Of a stretch of DNA of 45,399 bases, positions 1-8,491 are shown piece by piece. The translations under genes and the position numbers were made by a program. The notes beneath the pieces are model-generated. The model did no database searches, had not been told where the DNA came from, and saw only the letters and a program-made list of their open reading frames with translations. The stretch's first letter is position 1. Each line of letters opens with the position of its first letter. The stretch is from T3Sed10-241 sp036796255 (GTDB taxonomy: Bacteria; Bacteroidota; Bacteroidia; Flavobacteriales_D; Cryomorphaceae), in NCBI GenBank assembly GCA_036796255.1, contig DAIRDH010000024.1:1-45399 (forward strand), written 5' to 3'.

Positions 1-123
1 GGCAGGAAGTCGCGGGTGCCTTTGGGTGTGGAAGGTTTTGTCATTGGTCAGGCGGATTTATTGGCGGAAATGAAGCCGGGCCTTGCTAAGGCAGCGCGAA
101 TTTACGGCCTTAGGTTGGTGTAG
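1..123 (+). CDS. C-terminal fragment of an unidentified protein
   Basis: An open frame enters from the left edge of the window and ends with TAG at 121-123, giving about 40 residues that finish in ARIYGLRLV. Codon choice looks like that of neighbouring genes. No motif is recognisable in this short piece, so no function is proposed. The next gene downstream is on the opposite strand and converges on it. The 94 bases between the two stops hold no clear terminator hairpin. Confidence 0.5.
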   Translation, partial: GRKSRVPLGVEGFVIGQADLLAEMKPGLAKAARIYGLRLV

Positions 124-217
124 GCAACATTTGCCGCAAGGCAGCAAAGGCCAAATATTGTGCACTGAAAACCAATAGCTTCAGAATAGATTTAACCTGA
201 CGTATTGGTCACATTTT

Positions 218-1027
218 CTAAAATCGGTTGTCACCATCCAGCAAGTCGCCAAGGCCTCCGAGGATGCTGCCCTCACCTTTGCGTTTGCCACCCATTTTGG
301 GCGCGCTGGCAATGATGCGATCGGCAAGGCGGCTGAAGGGCAGGCTTTGAATCCAAACTTTTCCCGGGCCTTTGAGGGTGGCCAGAAAGAGGCCTTCGCC
401 GCCAAACAACGCATTGCGCACGCCGCGCACCATTTCAATGTTATAATCAATGGTTTGGGTAAAGGCCACAAGGCAGCCCGTATCTACCCGCAGCATGTCA
501 CCAGGCATAAGCTCACGCTCCACGATGGTACCACCGGCATGCACGAAAGCCATGCCATCGCCTTCCAGCTTTTGCATGATGAAGCCCTCGCCGCCAAACA
601 AGCCAACACCGATGCGGCGCTGAAATTCAATTCCAATCCCAACGCCCTTGGCAGCACAGAGGAAAGCATCCTTCTGGCAAATGAGTTTATTGCCGAGCAG
701 GTGGAGGTCCATCGGGATAATTTTTCCCGGAAAGGGGGAAGCAAAAGTGACGTGGCGCTTGCCATAACCGCGGTTGGTGTATTCGGTAAGGAAGAGGCTC
801 TCGCCGGTGAGTACGCGCTTGCCGGCATTCAGAAACTTACCAAGAATACCTTGTTCCTGCTCAGAACCGTCGCCAAAAATGGTGCGCATTTCAATGGCCT
901 GGTCCATATACATGAGGCTGCCCGCCTCAGCGATGGCCGCCTCTTGAGGGTCGAGTTCGATCTCGACACATTGCATTTCCTCGCCTATGAGGCGGTAGTC
1001 AACTTCATGATTTCGCTTGAGGTTCAT
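218..1027 (-). CDS. AIM24 / TIGR00266-family protein
   Basis: This 269-residue protein belongs to the AIM24 (DUF124, TIGR00266) family of beta-rich proteins. The repeated glycine-rich turns GVGLFGGEGFIMQKL (about residue 140) and NALFGGEGLFLATLKGPG (about residue 205) are the family hallmark and show its two-fold internal symmetry. No signal peptide or membrane segment is visible. Bacterial members have no settled biochemical role; the yeast relative is a mitochondrial inner-membrane factor. The ATG at 1027 lies inside the end of the upstream MscS-like gene (23-bp overlap), so the two are almost certainly co-transcribed and translationally coupled. Family assignment is firm and function is unknown. 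Confidence 0.88.
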   Translation of the reverse strand: MNLKRNHEVDYRLIGEEMQCVEIELDPQEAAIAEAGSLMYMDQAIEMRTIFGDGSEQEQGILGKFLNAGKRVLTGESLFLTEYTNRGYGKRHVTFASPFPGKIIPMDLHLLGNKLICQKDAFLCAAKGVGIGIEFQRRIGVGLFGGEGFIMQKLEGDGMAFVHAGGTIVERELMPGDMLRVDTGCLVAFTQTIDYNIEMVRGVRNALFGGEGLFLATLKGPGKVWIQSLPFSRLADRIIASAPKMGGKRKGEGSILGGLGDLLDGDNRF

Positions 1028-2303
1028 ATGTTTCAGTTTTTAAGACGATGTTGCGAAGGTCGGAGCCACTCGGTGCCTCGAATATGTCGAGGTCGAAGTG
1101 CGGCGCCACTGCAAGGATATGGTCGAAGAGGTCGCTCTGCACGGATTCATATTCTACCCATGTCTTTAAAGCACTAAAGCAGTAAACCTCAAGCGGCACA
1201 CCGTGTTCTGTAGGGCCAAGCTGACGCACCATGCACGTCATTTCCTGATTGATGCGCGGATTGTTGCGCAGGTAGGCGAGTATGTAATTGCGAAAAACGC
1301 CAATGTTGGTCATGCGCCTGCCATTGACAATGGAGGCCGTGGTATCGACCTTGCGCTCGGAATTGTATTCTTCAATCTCCATTCTGCGTTGGTCAATATA
1401 TGGGCGTACGAGTTCTATTTTGCGGAAGCGCTCAAGCATTTCACTGTCGCAAAGTTTCACGGAGCTGATCTCGAGATTGACGGCGCGCTTGATGCGCCGT
1501 CCCCCACTCTCCTGCATTCCACGCCAGTTGGTCACGCCATCGCTCACGAAGCTATACGTAGGCACCGTGCTGATGGTGCGGTCCCAGTTTTGAACCTTCA
1601 CGGTGGTGAGGTTGATCTCAATCACGTCTCCGTCGGCTCCATATTTCGGCACAGCCACCCAATCACCAATGCGAATCATATCATTGATGCTAAGCTGAAT
1701 GCTTGCCACAAAACCAAGTATGGCATCTTTGAACACGAAAAGTAAAACCGCTGAGGCTGCACCCAGGGTTCCGAACATGACCAAAGGTGACTTGCCCAAA
1801 ATTATGCCACCAAGCAGCAAGCCACCAATGAGCCATACCAGTATTTTGACCAGCTGTGTGAAGCTGGCGACTGGTTTATCTCTATACTTCTCAGTATGGG
1901 CGAAATAACGCCCGACTCCATTTACGAAAGCATCTATTGCCCTAAGCACAAAAATTATTGCCAAAGCATTGGTAAGCCGAACAATAAGCGGTTGCCAATT
2001 TGGGTAATCGGTGAACACCACAGGTGCTGTAGAGCTGATAACGAGTATGGGGAAAATGTGACCAACCTTTCGGAAAAAACCCTTCTGTACCAGAAAATCA
2101 TCAAAATTGGTCTTGGTGCGTTTGGCCAGGCGGCCCACCACCCTATCCAGAAACAGCTGACCAATATACCAAATGATACCTGCCAACATGAGCATCACCA
2201 GGCACAGAATGACCATTTTCAAGCCTTGAGTAACTTCCGGAGCTACGCCAATGTTGACCAACCAATCTTCAATGAATTGTGCGAAAGCAGTTTCGTTTGC
2301 CAT
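1005..2303 (-). CDS. MscS-family mechanosensitive ion channel (YbdG-like)
   Basis: The product is 432 residues, close to the roughly 415 of the E. coli YbdG miniconductance channel. Several N-terminal hydrophobic helices fall at about residues 28-52, 78-98, 110-130 and 155-175. They are followed by the pore-lining glycine/alanine-rich TM3 (FGTLGAASAVLLFVFKDAILGFVA) and the MscS beta domain with IGDWVAVPKYGADGDVIEINLTTVKVQNWD. Such channels open under membrane tension to release solutes on osmotic downshift. The ATG at 2303 sits 4 nt after a TACTTTTG -7 box, so the message may be leaderless. The gene overlaps the AIM24-like gene by 23 bp and is divergent from the VWA gene at 2394. Confidence 0.92.
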   Translation of the reverse strand: MANETAFAQFIEDWLVNIGVAPEVTQGLKMVILCLVMLMLAGIIWYIGQLFLDRVVGRLAKRTKTNFDDFLVQKGFFRKVGHIFPILVISSTAPVVFTDYPNWQPLIVRLTNALAIIFVLRAIDAFVNGVGRYFAHTEKYRDKPVASFTQLVKILVWLIGGLLLGGIILGKSPLVMFGTLGAASAVLLFVFKDAILGFVASIQLSINDMIRIGDWVAVPKYGADGDVIEINLTTVKVQNWDRTISTVPTYSFVSDGVTNWRGMQESGGRRIKRAVNLEISSVKLCDSEMLERFRKIELVRPYIDQRRMEIEEYNSERKVDTTASIVNGRRMTNIGVFRNYILAYLRNNPRINQEMTCMVRQLGPTEHGVPLEVYCFSALKTWVEYESVQSDLFDHILAVAPHFDLDIFEAPSGSDLRNIVLKTETYEPQAKS

Positions 2304-2307
2304 GGCA

Positions 2308-2315
2308 CAAAAGTA
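2308..2315 (-). promoter_or_regulatory. -7 promoter element of the MscS-like gene
   Basis: Read on the minus strand this is TACTTTTG, an exact match to the Bacteroidota -7 consensus TANNTTTG. It ends 4 nt before the ATG at 2303, which would put transcription initiation at or very near the start codon. No TTG -33 box lies at the usual 17-23 nt spacing. Confidence 0.5.
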
Positions 2316-2380
2316 AAAAACCTACCGTGACGGAGGGTAAAAACAAGATGGTCGGTCGCGGGGTTATCTGTATGGTTTCA

Positions 2381-2388
2381 TACCTTTA
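2381..2388 (+). promoter_or_regulatory. Probable -7 element of the VWA gene
   Basis: TACCTTTA matches seven of eight positions of TANNTTTG and ends 5 nt before the ATG at 2394. With the opposing MscS box at 2308-2315 it makes a compact divergent promoter region with very short or absent leaders on both sides. No clear -33 TTG was found. Confidence 0.4.
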
Positions 2389-2393
2389 ACACC

Positions 2394-3491
2394 ATGCAAG
2401 GATTTCACTTTACAGAATACATTCCCGACCTCGACAAGAAGAGCCCTTTTGAGAAATTGCTCGACATCTTTATGGAGCTGCTCACCCATACTTCAGGCGA
2501 TGTAGATGAGGCGATTGAGTGGTTAAGAGAAATCGATGACGAGCACAAGCTTACCGATGAAAATTACACCATTGACGACTTCATTGCGGACCTTATTGAA
2601 AAAGGATACCTGCGCGAGCCGGGCGATGGCGGCGGGGCTGCCCTTACGGGAAAAAGTGAACAAGCGATTCGCAAGCGTGCTCTTGACCAGGTATTTGGAA
2701 AGCTGCGAAAGGGAAATCGCGGCAGCCACAAAACCAATGCCACGGGCAGTGGCGACGAAACCACCGGCGACCACCGTCCATACCAATTTGGAGATACCAT
2801 GGACCGTATCGACTTCACCAACAGCATACAGAATGCGCAAGTGCGTGGAGGAATCGGGGAGTTTTCCCTTTTCGAAAATGACCTTGTCGTCAACGAATCA
2901 GAATTCAAGACCTCTGTTTCGACCGTGCTGATGATCGATATTTCGCACTCGATGATTTTGTATGGCGAAGACCGCATCACTCCCGCCAAAAAAGTGGCGA
3001 TGGCCCTTGCCGAATTTATCACCACGCGCTATCCGAAAGACAGCATCGACATCGTGGTATTTGGCAATGATGCATGGCAGGTGAGCATCAAAGACCTGCC
3101 CTACCTCAAAGTTGGGCCCTTCCACACCAATACGGTCGCTGGCCTGAGGCTTGCCATGGACTTGCTCAGACGCAGGAAAACGGCCAACAAGCAAATCTTT
3201 ATGATCACGGATGGAAAGCCTTCTTGCCTGAAAACCAAAGACGGTTACTACAAAAACAGCTTTGGACTCGACCCGGTGATTGTCAACAAATGCCTCAACC
3301 TCGCTACGGAATGTCGCAAGATCAAGATTCCCATCACCACCTTTATGATTGCTGAAGACCCATATCTGCAGCAGTTTGTGGAAGACTTCACTGAAGCCAA
3401 TAAGGGACGGGCCATCTACACCGGCTTAAGTGGGCTGGGAGAATGGATATTCAGCGATTACGAGCGAAACCGCCGGCAGCACCGAGGGTAG
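2394..3491 (+). CDS. VWA domain-containing protein (metal-binding MIDAS type)
   Basis: This 365-residue cytosolic-looking protein has an acidic N-terminal region (about 1-110), a charged linker, and a C-terminal von Willebrand A domain (about 175-340). The MIDAS site is visible as DISHS (DxSxS), a threonine in TNTVAGLRLA and the aspartate of MITDGKPS. VWA proteins of this shape usually work with an AAA+ ATPase of the MoxR, magnesium-chelatase or sigma-54-activator type. No ATPase gene is adjacent here. The only MoxR in the window is 14 kb away in the Bat operon, so a partner cannot be assigned. The ATG at 2394 follows a near-consensus -7 box. Confidence 0.88.
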   Translation: MQGFHFTEYIPDLDKKSPFEKLLDIFMELLTHTSGDVDEAIEWLREIDDEHKLTDENYTIDDFIADLIEKGYLREPGDGGGAALTGKSEQAIRKRALDQVFGKLRKGNRGSHKTNATGSGDETTGDHRPYQFGDTMDRIDFTNSIQNAQVRGGIGEFSLFENDLVVNESEFKTSVSTVLMIDISHSMILYGEDRITPAKKVAMALAEFITTRYPKDSIDIVVFGNDAWQVSIKDLPYLKVGPFHTNTVAGLRLAMDLLRRRKTANKQIFMITDGKPSCLKTKDGYYKNSFGLDPVIVNKCLNLATECRKIKIPITTFMIAEDPYLQQFVEDFTEANKGRAIYTGLSGLGEWIFSDYERNRRQHRG

Positions 3492-3586
3492 CTACCAAAT
3501 TCAGATGCGCATCGAAGCGATGCATTGTCCGATGTTCTTACTTTTGGTCCATAAAAGCATTGAGAGTAAACATACGTATAGAGGTA

Positions 3587-3613
3587 TTGCGATTTTCGTT
3601 ACGCAAATCGCAA
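3587..3613. promoter_or_regulatory. Perfect 9-bp inverted repeat upstream of the TonB receptor
   Basis: TTGCGATTT (3587-3595) and AAATCGCAA (3605-3613) are exact reverse complements separated by 9 nt, about 65 nt before the receptor start. A palindrome ATACGTAT lies just upstream at 3572-3579. There is no T-tract after the hairpin, so it is a weak candidate as terminator of the VWA gene (stop 3491). An operator or leader hairpin for the receptor is the alternative. Function is inferred only. Confidence 0.45.
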
Positions 3614-3677
3614 AAGTTCAGAACAACTTTTCTACACGGACGTTATGACGGCTTTAATCATTCCAAACCTCCGATAA

Positions 3678-6083
3678 ATGCGTTTTTCAATCTTTGTTTT
3701 TTGCTTGCTTCTTGCCAGTGCCAGCTATGCCCAAAGGGGCAGTATTAAAGGGCGAATTTTTGACGAAACCAACAACGAGCCCATCCCATTTGCCAACATT
3801 GCGCTACAAAACACCACAATCGGAGCCGTAAGTGATATAGATGGCAACTACGTGATAGACGGCATTGAACCTGGCCTTTACAATGTTCAAACAAGCTATA
3901 TTGGTTACCGTTCGCGGACTATTTTCGAAGTACAAGTTTCGGCCAAGGTACCTGTGACACTGAATATTGAACTTACCCCCACAGGCACCGATCTGGATGT
4001 TGTAGAAATCACCACCCAGGTATTCGAGCGCAATGAAACCAGCCCGGTATCCTTGCAAAGCATTGGTAAGAATGAAGTGCAGAGAAACCCGGGGGGAAAC
4101 CGTGACATTTCGCGTGCCATTCAAGTGCTGCCTGGGGTATCTTCATCGCTTTCGTTCAGAAACGACATCATCATACGCGGCGGAGCGCCAAATGAAAACC
4201 GCTTTTACCTCGACGGTATTGAAATTCCCGTGATCAATCACTTTGCCACACAGGGCTCATCGGGAGGACCCGTGGGGATTCTCAATGTGAACTTTATTGA
4301 AAATGTCGATTTCTATTCGGGTGCCTTTCCGGCAAACAGGGGCGACGCACTGAGCGCAGTGCTCGAATTTACGCAGAAGGATGGCAATGAGGAGCGGCTT
4401 AAAACCAATTTTACGCTAAGTGCTACCGATATTGGCTTTACCCTTGATGGACCGCTCAGCGATAAGACCACGTATATTTTTTCAGTGCGCAGGTCATACC
4501 TTCAGTTTCTATTTGGGATCATTGGCCTGCCTTTCCTGCCTACTTTCAATGACTCGCAATTCAAGGTAAAGCACCGCTTTAACCAGAAAAACGAAATCAC
4601 CTTCGTGGGGCTCGGTGCTTATGACACTTTCAGGCTCAATGAGAGTGCCGCACTTGAAGAGGAAGACCCATCAACGCGTCAGCGCAATGAGTTCATACTT
4701 GGCAACCTTCCGGTAAATGAGCAGTGGAACTACACCGTGGGCGCCAATTACAAGCACTTTTCATCCAGAGGTTTCCAAAATGTGGTCGTAAGCCGCACGC
4801 ATTTGAACAACACCGCATTCAAATACCGCAACAACGATGAGAGTACCGAGGATAATCTGATCCTCAATTACGTATCAGAAGAAATCAAAAATAAATTGCG
4901 TCTGGAACACACGGAACGACGCAATGGATACCGTATAAACATAGGCCTCAATGCAGAGGATATTACTTTCTACAGCGAAACCTTCAACCGTATCAGCCTG
5001 CCCGGGGGAGCTATTGAAACAATCGATTTCAATTCGAGGGTCAACTTTCAAAGCTTTGGTTTGTTTGGTTCGGTGAGTCGCACATTTGCCGAAGAGCGCC
5101 TGCTGCTATCGCTGGGTGTGCGCAGTGATTGGAATAACTTTGTATCGAGCATGAGCAATCCGCTAGAGCAATTCTCGCCGCGGTTCTCGCTTTCTTACAA
5201 CCTCACTCCTGAGCTTACCTTCAATGCCAATGTGGGCAGATATTTCCAACTTCCCCCGCTCACTGTATTCGGGCACCGCGACAATATGGGTCAGTTGGTG
5301 AACCGCGACAACCAGATCACTTACATCACCAACGACCACTTAGTGGCTGGTTTCCAATACATTTTTCCTAAAAACACAAAAGTGTCAGTGGAAGGTTTTT
5401 ACAAATGGTATGATCAATATCCTTTCAGCCTGCGCGACAGCATCTCCCTTGCCAATCAAGGCGCTGACTTTGGTGTAATTGGCAACGAGCCGGTTGTGAG
5501 CATAGGCACCGGTAGGGCTTATGGACTGGAGTTCTTGTGGCAGCGCAAGTTGTACAATGGCCTCTTTGGTATTGCAGCGCTCACCCTTGTGCGCAGCGAG
5601 TTTGGCGATGCACAAGGCAACCTCGCCCCTTCCAGCTGGGACAATGGCTACATCTTCTCTCTCACCCTTGGGAAGAAGTTTGCCAAAAACTGGGAATTTG
5701 GAGCAAGGTTTCGCGCTTTGGGAGGAACCCCATTTACACCCTTCGACCAGGAAACCTCATCACTGCGGCAGGTATGGGATGTGCGTGGACAGGGAGTTTT
5801 TGATTTCAACCAGCTCAATACCTTGCGCAATCCGAATGTATATCAGCTCGATGTACGGCTCGACAAAAAATACTTTTTTGACAAGTGGAGCCTCAATGTC
5901 TACATCGACATTGAGAATGTGACAAATACGGTGTTTCAGCTGGAGCCTTTCCTCGATGTGGTGCGTGATGACGCCGGAGTCCCCGTGGTAAACCCTGACA
6001 ATCCAGATCAATATCAGTTAACCACAATTGAAAATTCTGTTGGCACCTTCCTGCCTACCATCGGCATTGTGGTTGAGTTTTAA
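3678..6083 (+). CDS. TonB-dependent receptor with carboxypeptidase-like regulatory domain
   Basis: The 801-residue product begins with a signal peptide (MRFSIFVFCLLLASASYAQ). It is followed by a carboxypeptidase-D regulatory-like beta-sandwich (about 22-105, GRIFDETNNEPIPFANIALQ). A TonB plug domain (about 115-240, PGGNRDISRAIQVLPGV and IIRGGAPNENRFYLDGIEI) and a C-terminal outer-membrane beta-barrel follow, ending in an aromatic strand (GIVVEF). The size is at the small end for this class. It imports an unknown ligand using TonB energy. No SusD partner, TonB or transporter gene is next to it, so the substrate cannot be inferred. The ATG at 3678 is supported by the signal peptide. Confidence 0.93.
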   Translation: MRFSIFVFCLLLASASYAQRGSIKGRIFDETNNEPIPFANIALQNTTIGAVSDIDGNYVIDGIEPGLYNVQTSYIGYRSRTIFEVQVSAKVPVTLNIELTPTGTDLDVVEITTQVFERNETSPVSLQSIGKNEVQRNPGGNRDISRAIQVLPGVSSSLSFRNDIIIRGGAPNENRFYLDGIEIPVINHFATQGSSGGPVGILNVNFIENVDFYSGAFPANRGDALSAVLEFTQKDGNEERLKTNFTLSATDIGFTLDGPLSDKTTYIFSVRRSYLQFLFGIIGLPFLPTFNDSQFKVKHRFNQKNEITFVGLGAYDTFRLNESAALEEEDPSTRQRNEFILGNLPVNEQWNYTVGANYKHFSSRGFQNVVVSRTHLNNTAFKYRNNDESTEDNLILNYVSEEIKNKLRLEHTERRNGYRINIGLNAEDITFYSETFNRISLPGGAIETIDFNSRVNFQSFGLFGSVSRTFAEERLLLSLGVRSDWNNFVSSMSNPLEQFSPRFSLSYNLTPELTFNANVGRYFQLPPLTVFGHRDNMGQLVNRDNQITYITNDHLVAGFQYIFPKNTKVSVEGFYKWYDQYPFSLRDSISLANQGADFGVIGNEPVVSIGTGRAYGLEFLWQRKLYNGLFGIAALTLVRSEFGDAQGNLAPSSWDNGYIFSLTLGKKFAKNWEFGARFRALGGTPFTPFDQETSSLRQVWDVRGQGVFDFNQLNTLRNPNVYQLDVRLDKKYFFDKWSLNVYIDIENVTNTVFQLEPFLDVVRDDAGVPVVNPDNPDQYQLTTIENSVGTFLPTIGIVVEF

Positions 6084-6112
6084 CGCAAGCCAGGTGATTT
6101 GGACTGAAGCCC

Positions 6113-6120
6113 TATCTTTG
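6113..6120 (+). promoter_or_regulatory. -7 promoter element of rluF
   Basis: TATCTTTG matches TANNTTTG exactly. It covers the in-frame GTG at 6120, so that codon would be at or upstream of the transcript start and is an unlikely initiator. The ATG at 6147 is therefore preferred. A good -33 TTG is not seen at standard spacing. Confidence 0.5.
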
Positions 6121-6146
6121 TGGCCTCTCAAATTAAAATTCGTCCG

Positions 6147-6887
6147 ATGAATCCCGAAGAAGCCGTAAGAATCAATAAATACCTCAGCGAACTGGGCTAT
6201 TGCTCGAGGAGGGCTGCTGACAAATTGATCGAACAGGGCCGGGTCAAAATAAATGGTAAGGTTCCTGAGATGGGCACCAAAGTGATGCCCTCAGATGTAA
6301 TTGAGGTGGATGGTAAAACGATAGAGCAGAAGCACGAGAAAGACATCTACATCGCTTTCAACAAGCCGGTTGGCATTGTGTGTACCACCGACAGCCGGGT
6401 TGAGAAAGACAATATCATCGATTACATCAACTTTCCCAGAAGGATATTTCCAATAGGGCGACTGGACAAACCGAGCGAAGGCCTGATTTTCCTCACAAGC
6501 GATGGCGATATTGTCAACAAAATACTGCGCGCGCGCAACAACCATGAGAAAGAATACATCGTGGCAGTCGACAAGCCGATCACCGCTGATTTCATCCATA
6601 AAATGAGCAGCGGAATTCCCATCCTCGACACTGTAACGCGGAAATGTGAGGTGAAGCAAACCGGGAAAAACGAGTTTAAAATTATCCTCACCCAAGGCCT
6701 CAACAGGCAAATACGCAGGATGTGTGAATACCTCGATTACAGGGTGATCAGGCTCAAACGTACCCGGATTATGAATATCAAGCTTGACTTACCCGTGGGT
6801 GCCTGGCGTCATCTGACCCATGCTGAGTTGAGAGAAATCCATCGCCTTGCAGCTGCTTCCGCAAAAACATTTGACGGAAGTAAATAG
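6147..6887 (+). CDS. rluF: RluF-like 23S rRNA pseudouridine synthase
   Basis: The enzyme converts uridine to pseudouridine in RNA; E. coli RluF acts on 23S rRNA U2604 and also on tRNA-Tyr. The sequence shows an N-terminal S4 RNA-binding domain (RINKYLSELGYCSRRAADKL, first 60 residues). It is followed by the RsuA/RluB/E/F catalytic domain with the catalytic aspartate in GRLDKPSEGL and the late motif LTQGLNRQIRRMCEYL. About 246 residues is normal for the family. The start is set at ATG 6147 because a GTG 27 bp upstream coincides with a promoter -7 box. It lies just after the TonB receptor but has its own promoter. Confidence 0.9.
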   Translation: MNPEEAVRINKYLSELGYCSRRAADKLIEQGRVKINGKVPEMGTKVMPSDVIEVDGKTIEQKHEKDIYIAFNKPVGIVCTTDSRVEKDNIIDYINFPRRIFPIGRLDKPSEGLIFLTSDGDIVNKILRARNNHEKEYIVAVDKPITADFIHKMSSGIPILDTVTRKCEVKQTGKNEFKIILTQGLNRQIRRMCEYLDYRVIRLKRTRIMNIKLDLPVGAWRHLTHAELREIHRLAAASAKTFDGSK

Positions 6888-6912
6888 AGCTCACTGTCCA
6901 TCAGGGAGCTTT
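6888..6912. terminator. Hairpin between convergent rluF and TlpA-like genes
   Basis: AGCTC (6888-6892) pairs with GAGCT (6906-6910), and CTG with CAG inside, with an A/G mismatch and a 5-nt loop. A short TTT follows on the plus strand. It starts right after the rluF stop. The T-tract is poor, so it is only a possible terminator. Confidence 0.35.
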
Positions 6913-6929
6913 CCTCAAAGTGTCAATTG

Positions 6930-8375
6930 CTAATTGCTCGCAAGCTCTAACGAAGCAAGATTCTCGTCAAGCAACTCGCGAATACTGCCAGAGGGTCTAT
7001 GGGCAGTGGCATCAATGATTTTACCTTCGGCATCGAGCAAAATAAATCTCGGGATTGAATTGATCATAAAGTGCTTGGCAAGTTCTGAATTCCAATCTTT
7101 GTCAGCATGCCATTGGTATCCTTCCATGCCTTTGTCGGTTACCATTTTCTTCCAGGGTTCGGGGCTGCTATCGATAGAGATGGTCACGAATGCTACCGGG
7201 CGGCCGCTATATTCAGTTTTCAGGCTATCCCAATGCGGGTGCTCAGCAATACAAGGTCCGCACCACGTGGCCCATACATCAATGTAAGCCAGCTCACCGC
7301 GCAGGTCGCTGAGCTTTACCTCAGCATCTTCCATGTTGACAAAGGTGAATTCGGGCACATCTTTACCGGGGAGCAAAGGCTGCCATTTTTCATTGATTTT
7401 TTGCAGGGATTCAAGATAGGTCCCGGAACTGTATTCCTTGTTGAACAGATCATATAGTTCCTGCGCCTTGGCAGGTCCTGAGGTATTAAGCACATCCTTT
7501 ACCTGCTGATATTTGAAGTATGCTCTAACCTCGGGGTTTGCAAACAGGGAATCCGTTAGATTGTAGGCTACAAGGCTGTACTCTTCCATCGACTGCGGTT
7601 CGCTCCCTTCGGCTTCATAGTAATCCTGAAGGCGATCACTCAGCCTCGACTGTAAAATATTGAGCACCGGCTCCACTTCGAGCAAGTCAGGATCATTGTC
7701 GGGTACGAGGTCTGCCTTGCGCTGAACTTCTTCAAATGGGAAGTCGAGAGAATCGGGATAAGACCCACTGAAGTATCCATGGTAATTGGGATAAATGAGG
7801 TCAAGGTGCAAACTGTGGTACTGAAAATAAGCCTCTTCGAGTTTGAGAAATTTTTCATCAACGCCCTCCTGGAGCTTAAGTTGGGCCAATACTTGTGCGT
7901 ATTGTTCGCTCAAGCTATCTTTCTGACGAAGGTATTGAGCAGGCTCCAGCGCCCAAATACCTGGAAAGCCCTGAAAGCCGAGACTGGAAAATTTATCAGC
8001 TTTGGCCACCAAATAGTTATTTTCAACTGACTTGCTTCCAGTGATGTCGAATGCATCATTTGTAGCCTGTGAATCAATCACCACGTGAATGCTGTCGCCG
8101 GGCGCCGCGTAAATATCTTGTGACAATCTAGCAAAGCGTATCATCATTCTACCGGATTTGTCTTTCGGAAAGTTAATCTGAAAAGTCCCGTCATCTGCTA
8201 CTGAGTCTGACGCAACTTCTTCGCTGTTAGCAAAAAGCACCACTCTTCCATCTTTGGCATCTACTACCCTTCCGGAAATATTTACGTCCTTGGGATCATA
8301 AGCTTCTTCATTTTCCGCACATGAGGCAAACATCAATAGAGCGCTGGCAAGGGTTAATATTGAAAAGGATTTCAT
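6930..8375 (-). CDS. TlpA-like thioredoxin-fold lipoprotein
   Basis: About 481 residues. The start is placed at ATG 8375 because it gives a lipoprotein signal (MKSFSILTLASALLMFASC, lipobox ending at Cys19). An upstream in-frame start at 8414 would bury it. A beta-rich DUF4369-like N-terminal region (ISGRVVDAKDGRVVLFANSEEV, about 28-130) leads to a helical middle. The C-terminal thioredoxin domain carries the active site WATWCGPC and the cis-proline segment NSIPRFILLD. TlpA/ResA-type proteins are extracytoplasmic thiol-disulfide oxidoreductases; many Bacteroidota members have unknown substrates. It stands alone between converging rluF and the DUF389 gene. Confidence 0.92.
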   Translation of the reverse strand: MKSFSILTLASALLMFASCAENEEAYDPKDVNISGRVVDAKDGRVVLFANSEEVASDSVADDGTFQINFPKDKSGRMMIRFARLSQDIYAAPGDSIHVVIDSQATNDAFDITGSKSVENNYLVAKADKFSSLGFQGFPGIWALEPAQYLRQKDSLSEQYAQVLAQLKLQEGVDEKFLKLEEAYFQYHSLHLDLIYPNYHGYFSGSYPDSLDFPFEEVQRKADLVPDNDPDLLEVEPVLNILQSRLSDRLQDYYEAEGSEPQSMEEYSLVAYNLTDSLFANPEVRAYFKYQQVKDVLNTSGPAKAQELYDLFNKEYSSGTYLESLQKINEKWQPLLPGKDVPEFTFVNMEDAEVKLSDLRGELAYIDVWATWCGPCIAEHPHWDSLKTEYSGRPVAFVTISIDSSPEPWKKMVTDKGMEGYQWHADKDWNSELAKHFMINSIPRFILLDAEGKIIDATAHRPSGSIRELLDENLASLELASN

Positions 8376-8491
8376 AACATTTGGATATTTCAGATTGGAA
8401 AAAAAAATTCCCAACGAAAATGCACAAATAAATGAGAAAACCAGGGGATTATTGAGAATATTTTCACCCTTGCAACAGGAAGCCGCGCATG

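Noticed and set aside
347..1177. Long plus-strand open frame opposite the AIM24-like gene
   Set aside because: It is antisense to a protein with clear family motifs, has no recognisable domain and runs across two genes.
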